Shown: one piece after another, positions 25,529-35,406 of the stretch
Layout: each line of letters begins with the position of its first letter
Position numbering within the stretch: the stretch's first letter is position 1
Origin: JAIVJG01 sp964236735
GTDB taxonomy: Bacteria > Acidobacteriota > Blastocatellia > Pyrinomonadales > Pyrinomonadaceae
DNA: 64,000 bases
Assembly: GCA_964236735.1 (NCBI GenBank)
Contig: CAXSFM010000009.1
Span: 62,001 to 126,000 of the forward strand
Reading direction: 5' to 3'
Notes under the pieces: model-generated
What the model was told of the DNA's origin: nothing
What the model saw: only the letters and a program-made list of their open reading frames with translations
Database searches by the model: none
Program-made: the position numbers and the translations under genes

Positions 25529-28342
25529 TCAGCCCGTGTTGCGTAGTCCCGCCGAGATGCCGTTAATCGTCGCTGCCAGCGCGTAGTTAAGCTCATCAGT
25601 CTCCTCGCCGGCGCGCTTGCGCCGCAGCAATTCGACCTGCACCAGACTCAGCGAATCAACATACGGATTACGCAGCCGGATCGAGCGCGCCAGCACCTGA
25701 TTCTTTTCCAGCAGGCGCGTCTGCCCGCTGACGCGCAAGACTATGCGCCGCGTCCGCTCGTACTCGTTCGTGATGAGGCCGAACGCGCGCCCGCGCAGTT
25801 GCGCGTCGGAGACGAGTCCGGCGTAGAGCGCGGCGATGGAGAAGTCCGCTTTCGCCAGCCCCATCTCGACGTTCGAGATCAAATCCGCGAAGACGGGAAA
25901 GCCCGCCATCATCTCTTGCAACAGGCGCAGGCGTGCGTCGTCGTCGCGTGCAAATTTTTCGAGCGCGTGCCCGACGCCGAACCACGCGGGCAAAACGTGC
26001 CGGCTCTGCATCCAGCCGAAGACCCACGGGATAGCGCGCAAATCTTCGAGACCGTGCCGCCCGCTCCGCCGCGACGGGCGCGAGCCGATGCGCGCGTGCT
26101 CTAATTCAAGCACAGGCGTCGCCTCTTCAAAGTAGGGAAGGATGTCCGGGTTCTCTGCGATCTGTTCGCGGTAGAAGGCGAAGGCGGCGCGAGACATTTC
26201 TTCCATCGCCGCTTCCCACTCCGCGAGCCGCTCGCGCGGGGGCGTCCCGGCGGCGCGGCAGAGAGCTTCGAGCGAGGCGGCGATCATCAGCTCCAGACTG
26301 CGCTCGGCCAGCACCGCGTCCGCGTATTTCCAGTTCAGCACTTCGCCCTGTTCGGTGAGTTTCAAACGCCCGCCGAATGCGCCTGCGGGTTGTGCGACGA
26401 TGGCGCGGTGCGTCGGCCCGCCGCCTCTGCCCACCGTCCCGCCGCGCCCGTGGAAGAGTTGTAAGTTGACGCCGCACTCGTCCGCGACGCGGTGCAATTC
26501 GCGGTGCGCCTTGTAAATCTCCCAAGTGCTCGTCAGCATCCCGCCGTCTTTGTTCGAGTCCGAGTAGCCGAGCATGATCTCCTGTCGCCGTCCCCATGAA
26601 TCCAGCAGCGGCGCGTAAGACGTGGAAGTCCAGAGCGCGCGGCAGACGGCGGGGCAGTTGCGTAAATCTTCGATGGACTCGAACAGCGGGGCGGGCATCA
26701 GTCCGGGGTCTCGACCGTCGTCAGAAGCGGCGACGCGCACGCCGCTCGCTTGCGACAAACGGACGGCGTTGAAAACGTCTTCCACATTGCGCGCTCCGCT
26801 GATGACGTAAGTGCGAATCGCTTCGGGCGGAAACTCTTGTTTAAGAGATGCGACCATCCGCAACGTGTCGAGCAATTCCAGCGTCGCCGCCGAGGGCGCG
26901 GCGGGCAGCACGTCGTTGTCGTCACCGTCTCTGGCTTCGTTGCCGCCGGACAATTCCGCGATGGCGGCAGAGTGGATGCGCGCGTGCTGCCGCACGTCGA
27001 GCGTGTGGAGATGAAACCCGAAGGTCTCTACCTGTCTGAGCAGCGGGTCGAGCCACAGACGCGCGAGTCGTTGTCCCTTGTTCTCTGCGAGACTCTGGCG
27101 CAGCAGACGCAGGTCGGCGGCGAACTCGTCTGCCGCCAGGTAAGCGCCCGCTCGCGCTGAATCATCGCGCGTGCGGCGGAGGCGATGCAGCACGTAATCG
27201 AGGAACAGGCGGTATAACTCGTGCGCCGAGCGCGTCTCATTCGCACCGGCGACAGAAGAGAAACCCTCGACGTAACGCGCGACTGCTTCGCGCAACGGAA
27301 GGGAGACAGGCGCTTGAAATTCGGAAGAACTGAGACGATCCATCAAGTCAACTGTCGCGTTCGTGTAGTGTCCGAGAATTAATCGCCGCGCCATCAGCAG
27401 AGCCTCGCGCGTCGTGGCAGCCACAACGTTCGGATTGCCGTCGCGGTCGCCGCCGATCCACGACCCGAAGCGGACGCAAGTGGGCAGCGAACTCGCTTCG
27501 ATGGGCTGGTCATAGATACGGCTGAACGCCTCCGCCATTTCGTCATAGACGCGGGGCAGGGAATCAATCAGGCACGCTTCGTAGTAATCAAGCCCCATCT
27601 TGATCTCGTCGCGGACGATGGGGCGGCGGCGGTGAACCTCGTCGGTCTGCCAGAGCGCGGTAATCTCAGCGGCGATAGCCAGCTCGCTCCGTGTGGCCTG
27701 CTCATCTGTCAGCGGCAGCAGGTCGAGCCGCTCAAGCTCTTGCGCGATGCGCCGGCGTTTGAAGAGCGCAGTGCGGCGCGCGACCTCCGTCGGGTGCGCG
27801 GTGAAGACCGGCTCGATCTCGATGCGTCGCAAGGTTTCGAGCGCGGCCTCGCGGCTGATGCCGGCTGCTCGCATCCGCCGGAGCGTGCCGCGAAAAGTGC
27901 CGGGCTGATCGGTTCGTCCCGGCACGAGCCGCGATGCGATGCGGCGTCGCTTGCGGTGGTTCGTCTCGGCCAGATTCGTCAACTCGAAATAGACGGCGAA
28001 GGCTTTCGTTAACTCGTATGCCTCCACCGTGGAGAGACCGCTGATGATTCGCTCCGCGCCCTTGGCTAAGAGATGCTCGTCGCCGGGCATGAGATCGGCC
28101 TGCGCCCCATCCGTCTGCGCGTCACGCTCTCTGATGGCGAGTTGCCGCAACTCTTCGACGGCCTCGTACAGCGGTTGTCCGGCCTGTTCTTTGAGCACTT
28201 CTCCCAGCACGCGACCGAGCAGGCGCACATCGCGGCGCAGGGGTCTCTCCTTGACGCCCGCGTCGTCGCTCATCAACTCGTCAAGCCTCCCGGCCTGTTC
28301 CGGCGGCTGCCACAACGGTTCGGGGTCTGTATCGGGAGTCAT
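25529..28342 (-). CDS. ppc: Phosphoenolpyruvate carboxylase
   Basis: 937 residues, normal for bacterial PEP carboxylase, with an AAGGAG ribosome site. It fixes bicarbonate onto phosphoenolpyruvate to make oxaloacetate, replenishing the TCA cycle. Catalytic landmarks are VFTAHPTEV (the HPTE histidine), LGYSDSNKDGG, the glycine loop FHGRGGTVGRGGGPTHRAI, and the C-terminal LRNTG. It stands alone on its strand between a convergent ROK gene and a divergent aldo/keto reductase gene. Confidence 0.96.
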   Translation of the reverse strand: MTPDTDPEPLWQPPEQAGRLDELMSDDAGVKERPLRRDVRLLGRVLGEVLKEQAGQPLYEAVEELRQLAIRERDAQTDGAQADLMPGDEHLLAKGAERIISGLSTVEAYELTKAFAVYFELTNLAETNHRKRRRIASRLVPGRTDQPGTFRGTLRRMRAAGISREAALETLRRIEIEPVFTAHPTEVARRTALFKRRRIAQELERLDLLPLTDEQATRSELAIAAEITALWQTDEVHRRRPIVRDEIKMGLDYYEACLIDSLPRVYDEMAEAFSRIYDQPIEASSLPTCVRFGSWIGGDRDGNPNVVAATTREALLMARRLILGHYTNATVDLMDRLSSSEFQAPVSLPLREAVARYVEGFSSVAGANETRSAHELYRLFLDYVLHRLRRTRDDSARAGAYLAADEFAADLRLLRQSLAENKGQRLARLWLDPLLRQVETFGFHLHTLDVRQHARIHSAAIAELSGGNEARDGDDNDVLPAAPSAATLELLDTLRMVASLKQEFPPEAIRTYVISGARNVEDVFNAVRLSQASGVRVAASDDGRDPGLMPAPLFESIEDLRNCPAVCRALWTSTSYAPLLDSWGRRQEIMLGYSDSNKDGGMLTSTWEIYKAHRELHRVADECGVNLQLFHGRGGTVGRGGGPTHRAIVAQPAGAFGGRLKLTEQGEVLNWKYADAVLAERSLELMIAASLEALCRAAGTPPRERLAEWEAAMEEMSRAAFAFYREQIAENPDILPYFEEATPVLELEHARIGSRPSRRSGRHGLEDLRAIPWVFGWMQSRHVLPAWFGVGHALEKFARDDDARLRLLQEMMAGFPVFADLISNVEMGLAKADFSIAALYAGLVSDAQLRGRAFGLITNEYERTRRIVLRVSGQTRLLEKNQVLARSIRLRNPYVDSLSLVQVELLRRKRAGEETDELNYALAATINGISAGLRNTG

Positions 28343-28742
28343 CGTTTCTCCTTACTGTGCATCCATTTGCAAAAACTGAAAACTTGTTTACTCCGGGCAC
28401 GAGCGCGCTCGCCGCCGGCAACTTCAACTTGACATTGTTCAGCGTGTGTCTGTAAGTCGGCAAGGCACGCGCGCGTGGATTGTAGCAAACGTTTCTGCAA
28501 TCGCCGGCGCGCTTCAAATAAGTCGCGAGCATGGCCGCATTGTTTGATAATATGGCGGCACGCCGGAGTCGTTTTAAGGACAATATTCAAGTCGTCCGCG
28601 TGTGCCCTTAACCATTGGCGCGGGCGAAATTCATTAACGAACATGATGAAGACAAGACGTTACGCAACACAGCGTGCGGCGGCAACGATTCTAAGATTGA
28701 TACGATGGCGGAATTTTCGATACCTTGCTGGGAGTCAAAAAA
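28343..28742. other. Divergent intergenic region, no gene seen
   Basis: About 400 bases separate the PEP carboxylase start (minus) from the aldo/keto reductase start (plus). Open frames here are short, overlap in several frames and resemble no family. I see no strong hairpin or repeat. It should hold the two divergent promoters. Confidence 0.5.
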
Positions 28743-29726
28743 ATGGAATATCGCGAGCTTGGGCGAACTGGTTGGAACGTCTCTGTGGTGAGCTTTGGCA
28801 CATGGGCGGTGGGCGGCCAATGGGGTGATGTCAATGAAAGCGAATCATTAGCCGCGCTGCATCGCGCCGTTGATCTGGGCGTTAACTTCTTCGACACGGC
28901 GGACGTTTATGGCGACGGGCACAGCGAGCGTCTGCTGGCGCAACTCAAGCGCGAACGCAGCGAGACGTTGCACATCGCCACCAAGTCCGGCAGACGCTTA
29001 GACCCGCACGTCGCGGGTGGCTACACGGCGGCGAACCTGACCGCCTTCGTCGAACGCAGCCTGCGTCATCTGGAAGCGGAGACTCTAGACCTCGTCCAGC
29101 TTCATTGCCCGCCGACGGATGTCTATTACATGCCCGAAGTGTTCGGCGCGCTCGACGATCTTGCGGGCGCGGGCAAGATTCGTTATTACGGCGTGAGCGT
29201 CGAACGAATCGAGGAAGCCATCAAGGCGCTGGAATACCCGAACGTCCAGAGCGTGCAGATCATCTTCAACATCTTTCGCCAGCGTCCCGCCGATCTCTTC
29301 TTCGCGGAAGCGCAACGGCGCAAGGTCGGCATCCTCGCGCGGCTGCCGTTATCCTCCGGGATGCTGGCCGGCAAGCTCACGCCGCAGAGCCAATTTTCGC
29401 CGGACGATCATCGCGCCTTCAACCGGCAGGGCGCAGCGTTCGACCGCGGCGAGACTTTCTCCGGCGTGGATTACGAGACGGGCTTGCAGGCAGTCGAGAC
29501 GCTACGCACGCTCGTGCCCGCCGGGATGACGATGGCGCAGTTCGCGCTCCGCTGGCTGCTCATGTTCGACGCCGTGACCTGCGCGATACCGGGCGCAAAG
29601 CGACCCGCACAGGTTGAAGAAAACGTCCGCGCCGCCGATCTGCCGCCGCTCACAGACGAGACGATGCGCGCCATCAAGCAACTATACGACGAGCGCATTC
29701 GTCCGCTCGTACATCATCAATGGTAG
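28743..29726 (+). CDS. Aldo/keto reductase
   Basis: 327 residues from ATG 28743 (MEYRELGRTGWNVSVVSFGTWAVGG), with a GGGAG ribosome site upstream. The catalytic tetrad is visible: D51 and Y56 in FFDTADVYGDGHSE, K81 in ATKSG, and H121 in LVQLHCPP. NADP-binding features lie in the C-terminal half (AIPGAKRPAQVEEN). It belongs to the tas/YghZ-like group that acts on sugars and small aldehydes. The following Gfo/Idh/MocA gene starts about 100 nt downstream on the same strand, so a shared sugar-related pathway is possible. Confidence 0.9.
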   Translation: MEYRELGRTGWNVSVVSFGTWAVGGQWGDVNESESLAALHRAVDLGVNFFDTADVYGDGHSERLLAQLKRERSETLHIATKSGRRLDPHVAGGYTAANLTAFVERSLRHLEAETLDLVQLHCPPTDVYYMPEVFGALDDLAGAGKIRYYGVSVERIEEAIKALEYPNVQSVQIIFNIFRQRPADLFFAEAQRRKVGILARLPLSSGMLAGKLTPQSQFSPDDHRAFNRQGAAFDRGETFSGVDYETGLQAVETLRTLVPAGMTMAQFALRWLLMFDAVTCAIPGAKRPAQVEENVRAADLPPLTDETMRAIKQLYDERIRPLVHHQW

Positions 29727-29830
29727 ACGCGCTGACACAGAATCTGACGATGAGTTAGTCGCTGGCGATGAGTTAGTCAGTCGCTGGCAGACGTTTTCAC
29801 GGCGTGAGGTTTCTGATGGAAAGAGAACAG

Positions 29831-30850
29831 ATGATGAATCACAAAGTACGTTGGGGTGTGCTCGGCGCGGCCAAGATCGCCGTCGAGAAGGTAATTCCGG
29901 CCATGCAGCAAGGCGACGCGGCGGAGATTAGTGCTATCGCCTCGCGTGACCTTGCGCGTGCGCGCAAGACGGCTGATGCGCTCGGCATCGCGAAGGCATA
30001 CGGCTCGTATGAAGAGTTGTTGGCCGACGAAGAGATAGACGCTATCTACAATCCTCTGCCCAACCACATGCATGTGCCCTGGACGATCAAAGCGGCGGAG
30101 GCGGGGAAGCATGTGCTGTGCGAGAAGCCCATCGCGATGAGCGTCGCCGAAGTCAGGACGCTCATCGCGGCGCGCGACCGCACCCGTGTCCACATTCAAG
30201 AGGCATTCATGGTGCGCGCGCACACGCAATGGACAGCCACGCGCGCCTTGATCGCGTCGGAACGCATCGGCGAGTTGCGCGCCGTCACAGGATTTTTTAG
30301 TTACTTCAATCGCGACCCCGCGAACATACGCAACCGGCTTGAGACGGGCGGCGGCGCGCTCATGGACATCGGCTGCTACCCCATCAACATCGCGCGGTTC
30401 ATCTTCAACGCAGAGCCGCGCCGCTGTTTCGGCCTCGTCGAGCGCGACCCGGAGATGGGCGTTGATCGCCTGACCTCCGCCATGCTCGACTTCGCCAACG
30501 GGCAAGCGACCTTCACTTGCAGCACGCAACTCGTCCCGTACCAGCGCATACAACTCTTCGGCACGCGCGGGCGCATCGAGGTCGAGATACCATTTAACGC
30601 GCCGCCCGACCGCGCGACGCGCATCCTGATTGACGACGGCTCCGATCTCTCCGGCGGCGGGATTGAGACGCAGGAGTTTCCCGCCTGTAACCAGTACACA
30701 GTTCAGGGCGATTTGTTCTCGCGCGCCGTGCGTGGCGAAACGACGCAGGCGATTCCGCTGGAAGACTCTCTGCACAACATGGCGATCATCGAAGCCGTCT
30801 TCCGCTCATCTGAATCCGGGCAATGGGAGATGCCGACCGTGTCAGCGTGA
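29831..30850 (+). CDS. Gfo/Idh/MocA family oxidoreductase
   Basis: About 339 residues. The Rossmann start RWGVLGAAKIAVEKVIPAM binds NAD(P). The family markers YNPLPNHMHVPWTIKAAEAGKHVLCEKPIAMS and the C-terminal substrate domain (GGGALMDIGCYPINIARFIF) are typical of the xylose/glucose dehydrogenase-like branch (GFO/D-xylose 1-dehydrogenase type). Starts at GTG 29804, ATG 29816, 29831 and 29834 are possible; the family N-terminus suggests one of the last two. It is convergent with the aminotransferase gene. Sugar dehydrogenation is inferred. Confidence 0.88.
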   Translation: MMNHKVRWGVLGAAKIAVEKVIPAMQQGDAAEISAIASRDLARARKTADALGIAKAYGSYEELLADEEIDAIYNPLPNHMHVPWTIKAAEAGKHVLCEKPIAMSVAEVRTLIAARDRTRVHIQEAFMVRAHTQWTATRALIASERIGELRAVTGFFSYFNRDPANIRNRLETGGGALMDIGCYPINIARFIFNAEPRRCFGLVERDPEMGVDRLTSAMLDFANGQATFTCSTQLVPYQRIQLFGTRGRIEVEIPFNAPPDRATRILIDDGSDLSGGGIETQEFPACNQYTVQGDLFSRAVRGETTQAIPLEDSLHNMAIIEAVFRSSESGQWEMPTVSA

Positions 30851-30906
30851 AAGAAAGCGCAAACAGAAGAGTTCGACAATTGAATTCATGGCCGGGATGA
30901 TGCGCT

Positions 30907-32115
30907 TCACCGCCGCGCCGCGGGAAGTTTTTCGAGGAAGCAAGCGATTTCCTTGAACACCGCCGCCAGCGTCTCTTCGGCGGCGAGATAGACCAGCCGG
31001 AAATAACCATGCGCCGGATCAGCGCCGAAGCCTGAGCCGTGTACGACGAGCACGCCCGTCTCCTCAAGCAGATCAAGCACGAATCGCTCGTCGGTTCTCC
31101 CCGACGGGTCGTCCGCTTTGATCATGGCGTAGAAGGCGGCTTCCGGCGACACGCACGATAAACCTGCGATGCCTTGCACAGACTCGACGACGAAGTCGCG
31201 TCGCTGCCTGATCTCGCGCATGAACTCGACGAGAAAACTTTTGTCGCCTTCCAGCGCGGGACGGACAGCGTACTGCGCCGGCGTCGGGGAACAGAGACGC
31301 CCGCTCGCCAGACGGTTGATGGCGTTGATGAGTTCGCGCATCCGCTCCGCGTGCGTGAAGCGCATCCAGCCGACGCGCCAGCCCGGCACGAGATGCGTCT
31401 TCGACAGACTCTCCAGCGTGATGAGCGGGACGCCCATCTCTGCCGCCAGAGTTGACGAGGGCGTCGGCGGCGCGGCGAAGCACAACTCGCGATAAACTTC
31501 GTCGGCGATGACCAGCAAATTGTGCCGCGCGGCTAACGCTAAGAGTTGCCGCGTCGTGTCGTCCGGGATCATCGCGCCGGTCGGGTTGTTCGGGTTAATG
31601 ATGACGAGTGCGCGAGTGCGCCCGTTGATGGCTGCGCTAATCTCGTCGGGCGATGGTTGCCAACCGCGCGCGGCATCGAGTTGGTAATAACGTGCGACGC
31701 CTCCGAGCTTGTTGAGGATGGCCGGATAGAGCGGATAGCCGGGAGCCGGCAGCAGCGCCTCGTCGCCTTCATTCACCAGCGCCGTGAGAATCAAGTCCGC
31801 CGCTTCGGACGCGCCCGCCGTCATCAACACGTCAGAGAATTCGGTGCGCGCTCCCAAAGCGGTCGCGTAACTTGCCACGGACTCTCTCGCCTCGCGCAGT
31901 CCAGCCGAGTGCGCGTAGCCCGTGAAGTTCTCGCGAAGCGCGCGCGCGACAGCTTCGACGACATGCGCGGGCGGGCGAAAGCCGTAAGCCTGCGGGTCGC
32001 CGATGTTCAGATAGACGACGGGGCGTCCGGCGCGTTCGCGCTCTTCGGCGGCGCTGACGATGTTGCGTATAGCGTAATGGAAATGCGCGGTTCTGCTGGC
32101 CGGAGCGATCATCAT
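30907..32115 (-). CDS. Pyridoxal-phosphate aminotransferase, class I (AlaA-like)
   Basis: 402 residues. Fold-type I marks are NIGDPQAYGFRPP, GYAHSAGLREARE, INPNNPTGAMIPDD, IADEVYRELCF and the PLP-lysine site TLESLSKTHLVPGWRVGWM. The last is typical of AlaA/alanine-valine type aminotransferases. It probably transfers the amino group from glutamate to pyruvate or a related keto acid. It is transcribed away from the sulfur operon and has its own promoter region in the 32116-32575 gap. Confidence 0.9.
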   Translation of the reverse strand: MMIAPASRTAHFHYAIRNIVSAAEERERAGRPVVYLNIGDPQAYGFRPPAHVVEAVARALRENFTGYAHSAGLREARESVASYATALGARTEFSDVLMTAGASEAADLILTALVNEGDEALLPAPGYPLYPAILNKLGGVARYYQLDAARGWQPSPDEISAAINGRTRALVIINPNNPTGAMIPDDTTRQLLALAARHNLLVIADEVYRELCFAAPPTPSSTLAAEMGVPLITLESLSKTHLVPGWRVGWMRFTHAERMRELINAINRLASGRLCSPTPAQYAVRPALEGDKSFLVEFMREIRQRRDFVVESVQGIAGLSCVSPEAAFYAMIKADDPSGRTDERFVLDLLEETGVLVVHGSGFGADPAHGYFRLVYLAAEETLAAVFKEIACFLEKLPAARR

Positions 32116-32519
<404 letters not shown>

Positions 32520-32559
32520 AACTCTCGTGCTTTCTTTAGCGCGAGAGTTTTTTGTTTTT
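32520..32559 (+). terminator. Rho-independent terminator in the leader of the sulfite reductase operon
   Basis: AACTCTCGTGC and GCGCGAGAGTT form an 11-bp stem with one mismatch around an 8-base loop, followed by a T-rich run. It lies only 16 nt before the sulfite reductase ATG with no gene immediately upstream on this strand, so it is best read as an attenuator. Confidence 0.75.
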
Positions 32560-32575
32560 AGAGGCTTTGAAATTC

Positions 32576-34177
32576 ATGGCTGCCGGGAAAAAAGAGAACA
32601 AAGTTGAGCGCGTCAAACGCGAGCGCGATGGGCTTGATTGCCTCGACGATCTGCTCCGCTACGCGCGCACAGGCTTCGCGTCCATCGCTGAAGACGATCT
32701 CGATGTGCGGCTGCGCTGGTATGGTTTGTACACGCAACGCCCGCAGGCGGACGGCTATTTCATGTTGCGCGTCAAAGTCCCGAACGGCACGCTGACGAGC
32801 GCGCAGCTTGAGACGCTCGGCCAACTCTCCGTGCGCTACGCGCAGAACACCGGCGACGTGACGACGCGACAGGACATTCAACTGCACTTCGTCCGTATCG
32901 AGGACGTGCCCGCCATCTTCGCAGAGCTTGACCGCGTCGGCCTTTCAACCTCCGGCGCGTGCGGCGACATCACGCGCAACGTGACCGGCTGCCCGCTCGC
33001 AGGCATAGACGCGGCGGAGTTCATAGATGCCGCGCCGCTCGTCGAGCGCGTGCATCGCCATTTTCTCGGCAACCGCGAATTCTCGAACCTGCCGCGCAAA
33101 TTCAAGATTACGATTTCCGGCTGCTCGCTCTACTGCACGGGGCACGAGATTAACGACATCGGGCTGGTCGCTCTGCGTCGCACGGACGGCGCGGTCGCGT
33201 TCGATCTGTGGGTCGGCGGCGGGCTGGGCGCGAAAGAGCATTTCGCGCAGCGGCTGGGAGTGCACGTCAGACCGGACGAAGTCGTCGAGATTTGCGAGCA
33301 CATTTGCGCCATCTTCAGCGCGCACGGCAATCGCGACTCGCGTGCGCGCGCGCGTCTGAAATTCCTGATGGCAGAGTGGGGCGCGGCTCGTTTCCGTGCG
33401 GAGCTTGAGCGCAGTCTGGGACGCAGGTTGCTCGACGGCGACGCGCCCGTCGTGCCCGTCACAGCCAACCGCGCGCACATCGGCATCCACGCGCAAAAGC
33501 AGACGGGACTTTACTACGCCGGAGTCGCCACGAAGCGCGGGCGTCTGTCGGGCACGGAGATGATCGCGGTCGCGGAACTGGCGAGGGGTCACGGCGGCGG
33601 GCGCGTGCGTTTCACGACCGCGCAGAACTTCGTCGTGCTGGATGTGCCGGAACAAGCACGCACCGCGCTCTCGTCTGCGCTCGCCGCGCTCGATCTGCAA
33701 GTCGAGTCTTCATCTTTTCGCACGGGCACTATCGCCTGCACGGGCAAGCAGTTCTGCAAGCTGGCGGTGACGGAAACCAAAGAACTCGCGTCCGAGCTAA
33801 TCGCGCATCTCGAACAGCAACTGCCGGGCTTCAACACGCCGCTCCGCATCAGCGTCACGGGCTGCCCGAACAGTTGCGCGCACTATCAAGTCTGCGACAT
33901 CGGTTTAGTCGGCGACTTCATCACGACGCCGGAAGGGAAGCAGGAGGCTTACCGCATCTATCTCGGCGGACATCTCGGCGACGGCTACACGTTCGGGCGA
34001 GAGTTGGAGCGGAAGATTCCCGCCGTCGAAATCAAGTTTTACATCGAGCGACTGGCGCGCGCTTACCTGTCACGGCGCGACGGCGCGGGCGATAGTTTCC
34101 AACGCTTCATCGCGCGGCACACGACGACGGAACTGGAGACGCTTGACGTGGCGGAAGGTGTGGAGGCCGCCGCATGA
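32576..34177 (+). CDS. Ferredoxin-type sulfite/nitrite reductase (assimilatory sulfite reductase in this context)
   Basis: 533 residues from ATG 32576, preceded by TAGAGG. It has two ferrite-reductase-like repeats and the siroheme/4Fe-4S site: GCSLYCTG in the first half, then CTGKQFCKLAVTE (C-x5-C) and GCPNSCAHYQ (C-x3-C) in the second. It reduces sulfite to sulfide (or nitrite to ammonia) in the cytoplasm with six electrons from ferredoxin. The downstream siroheme, APS reductase, ATP sulfurylase and homocysteine genes argue for sulfite. It overlaps the next gene by four bases (ATGA). An in-frame TTG at 32552 lies inside the terminator and is unlikely. Confidence 0.9.
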   Translation: MAAGKKENKVERVKRERDGLDCLDDLLRYARTGFASIAEDDLDVRLRWYGLYTQRPQADGYFMLRVKVPNGTLTSAQLETLGQLSVRYAQNTGDVTTRQDIQLHFVRIEDVPAIFAELDRVGLSTSGACGDITRNVTGCPLAGIDAAEFIDAAPLVERVHRHFLGNREFSNLPRKFKITISGCSLYCTGHEINDIGLVALRRTDGAVAFDLWVGGGLGAKEHFAQRLGVHVRPDEVVEICEHICAIFSAHGNRDSRARARLKFLMAEWGAARFRAELERSLGRRLLDGDAPVVPVTANRAHIGIHAQKQTGLYYAGVATKRGRLSGTEMIAVAELARGHGGGRVRFTTAQNFVVLDVPEQARTALSSALAALDLQVESSSFRTGTIACTGKQFCKLAVTETKELASELIAHLEQQLPGFNTPLRISVTGCPNSCAHYQVCDIGLVGDFITTPEGKQEAYRIYLGGHLGDGYTFGRELERKIPAVEIKFYIERLARAYLSRRDGAGDSFQRFIARHTTTELETLDVAEGVEAAA

Positions 34178-35394
34178 CAGAAGGATTAAGACAAGCGGGC
34201 GTGCTCGTCGTCGGACACGGCAGCCGGCGTGAAGAGGCGAACGAGGACGTGCGGACGGCGGCGCGGCGCATCGGCGTGCGCGGCGACTTCGCCATCGTCG
34301 AGCCAGCCTTTCTGGAGATCGCGCAGCCGGACATCAAGGCGGGCTTTGCGCGTCTCGTCGAGCGCGGCGCGCGACACATCATCGTCCATCCGTACTTTCT
34401 CTCGCCGGGACGACACACGCGCGGCGACCTGCCCGAAGAAGTGCATACGGTGGCGCGTCAGTATCCGGCTGTCAGTTATCAGATCACGGAGCCGCTGGCC
34501 GCGCACCGTCTGGTGATTGACGCCTCGCTTGAGCGCATACGCGAGACGCAAGGCTATGAGACGGAGCGCGCGCGAGAGTTCGACGCGCAATGCGGCACGG
34601 TCTATCTCGTCGGCGCGGGGCCGGGCGATCCGGGCTTGCTGACTGTCAAAGCGCGCGACCTGCTCGCTTCCTGCGACGTTGTCATCTACGACTATCTCGT
34701 CAACCCGGAATTGCTCAACCACGTACCGGCGCGCGCCGAGCGCAGCTACGTCGGCAAGGTCGGCGGCGGCGCTCAAATGCCGCAGTGTGAGATTAACCGC
34801 CTGCTCATCACGCAGGCGCAGAGCGGCAAGCGCGTCGTGCGTCTCAAGGGCGGCGACCCGTTCCTGTTCGGGCGCGGCGGGGAAGAGGCGGAGGCTTTAC
34901 GCGCGGCGAGCGTGCCGTTCGAGGTCGTGCCGGGCATCAGTTCCGCGCTCGCTGTTCCGGCCTACGCCGGCATTCCTCTGACGCACCGCGCGCTTTCATC
35001 TTCGATTGCCGTCGTGACGGGCGCGCACGCCGAAGGACAAACGCGCGCCCACTCGCTCGCGGCTGGCGCGGGCGCGGACACCGTCGTCGTCCTGATGGGG
35101 ATGAGCCGTCTGCGAGAGATTGCCGCAGAGTTAATCGCGGCGGGGCGTTCGCCGGAGACGCCCGCTGCCGTCGTTCGCTGGGGAACGTATGAAGGACAGC
35201 AGACCGTCACCGGCACGCTGCACACCATCGCCGACGAAGCGGAGCGCGCGGGACTTCGTGCGCCCGCCGTCATCGTTATCGGCGAAGTCGTGAGTTTACG
35301 CGAGCGGCTCAACTGGTTCGAGTCGCGCGCCGACACGCACGCGCCCGGCGAATTTGTACGCGCACTTGAATCAGAGTTTGCGACCACAATTTGA
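34174..35394 (+). CDS. Fusion of sirohydrochlorin chelatase (CbiX/SirB) and uroporphyrinogen-III C-methyltransferase
   Basis: 406 residues with two enzymes of siroheme synthesis in one chain. Residues 1 to about 125 are a CbiX/SirB-like chelatase with GHGSRRE (His15) and VHPYFLSPGRHTRGDLP. Residues about 141-390 are SUMT/CobA: VYLVGAGPGDPGLLT, YDYLVNPELL, VRLKGGDPFLFGRGGEEAEAL, VPGISSA and GIPLTHR. The precorrin-2 dehydrogenase step between them is absent from the window, unlike in E. coli CysG where dehydrogenase/chelatase and SUMT are fused. Tight coupling to the sulfite reductase gene fits supply of its siroheme. Domain calls are secure; the metal (Fe) is inferred. Confidence 0.9.
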   Translation: MTEGLRQAGVLVVGHGSRREEANEDVRTAARRIGVRGDFAIVEPAFLEIAQPDIKAGFARLVERGARHIIVHPYFLSPGRHTRGDLPEEVHTVARQYPAVSYQITEPLAAHRLVIDASLERIRETQGYETERAREFDAQCGTVYLVGAGPGDPGLLTVKARDLLASCDVVIYDYLVNPELLNHVPARAERSYVGKVGGGAQMPQCEINRLLITQAQSGKRVVRLKGGDPFLFGRGGEEAEALRAASVPFEVVPGISSALAVPAYAGIPLTHRALSSSIAVVTGAHAEGQTRAHSLAAGAGADTVVVLMGMSRLREIAAELIAAGRSPETPAAVVRWGTYEGQQTVTGTLHTIADEAERAGLRAPAVIVIGEVVSLRERLNWFESRADTHAPGEFVRALESEFATTI

Positions 35395-35406
35395 GAGAAG
35401 AAGGAA

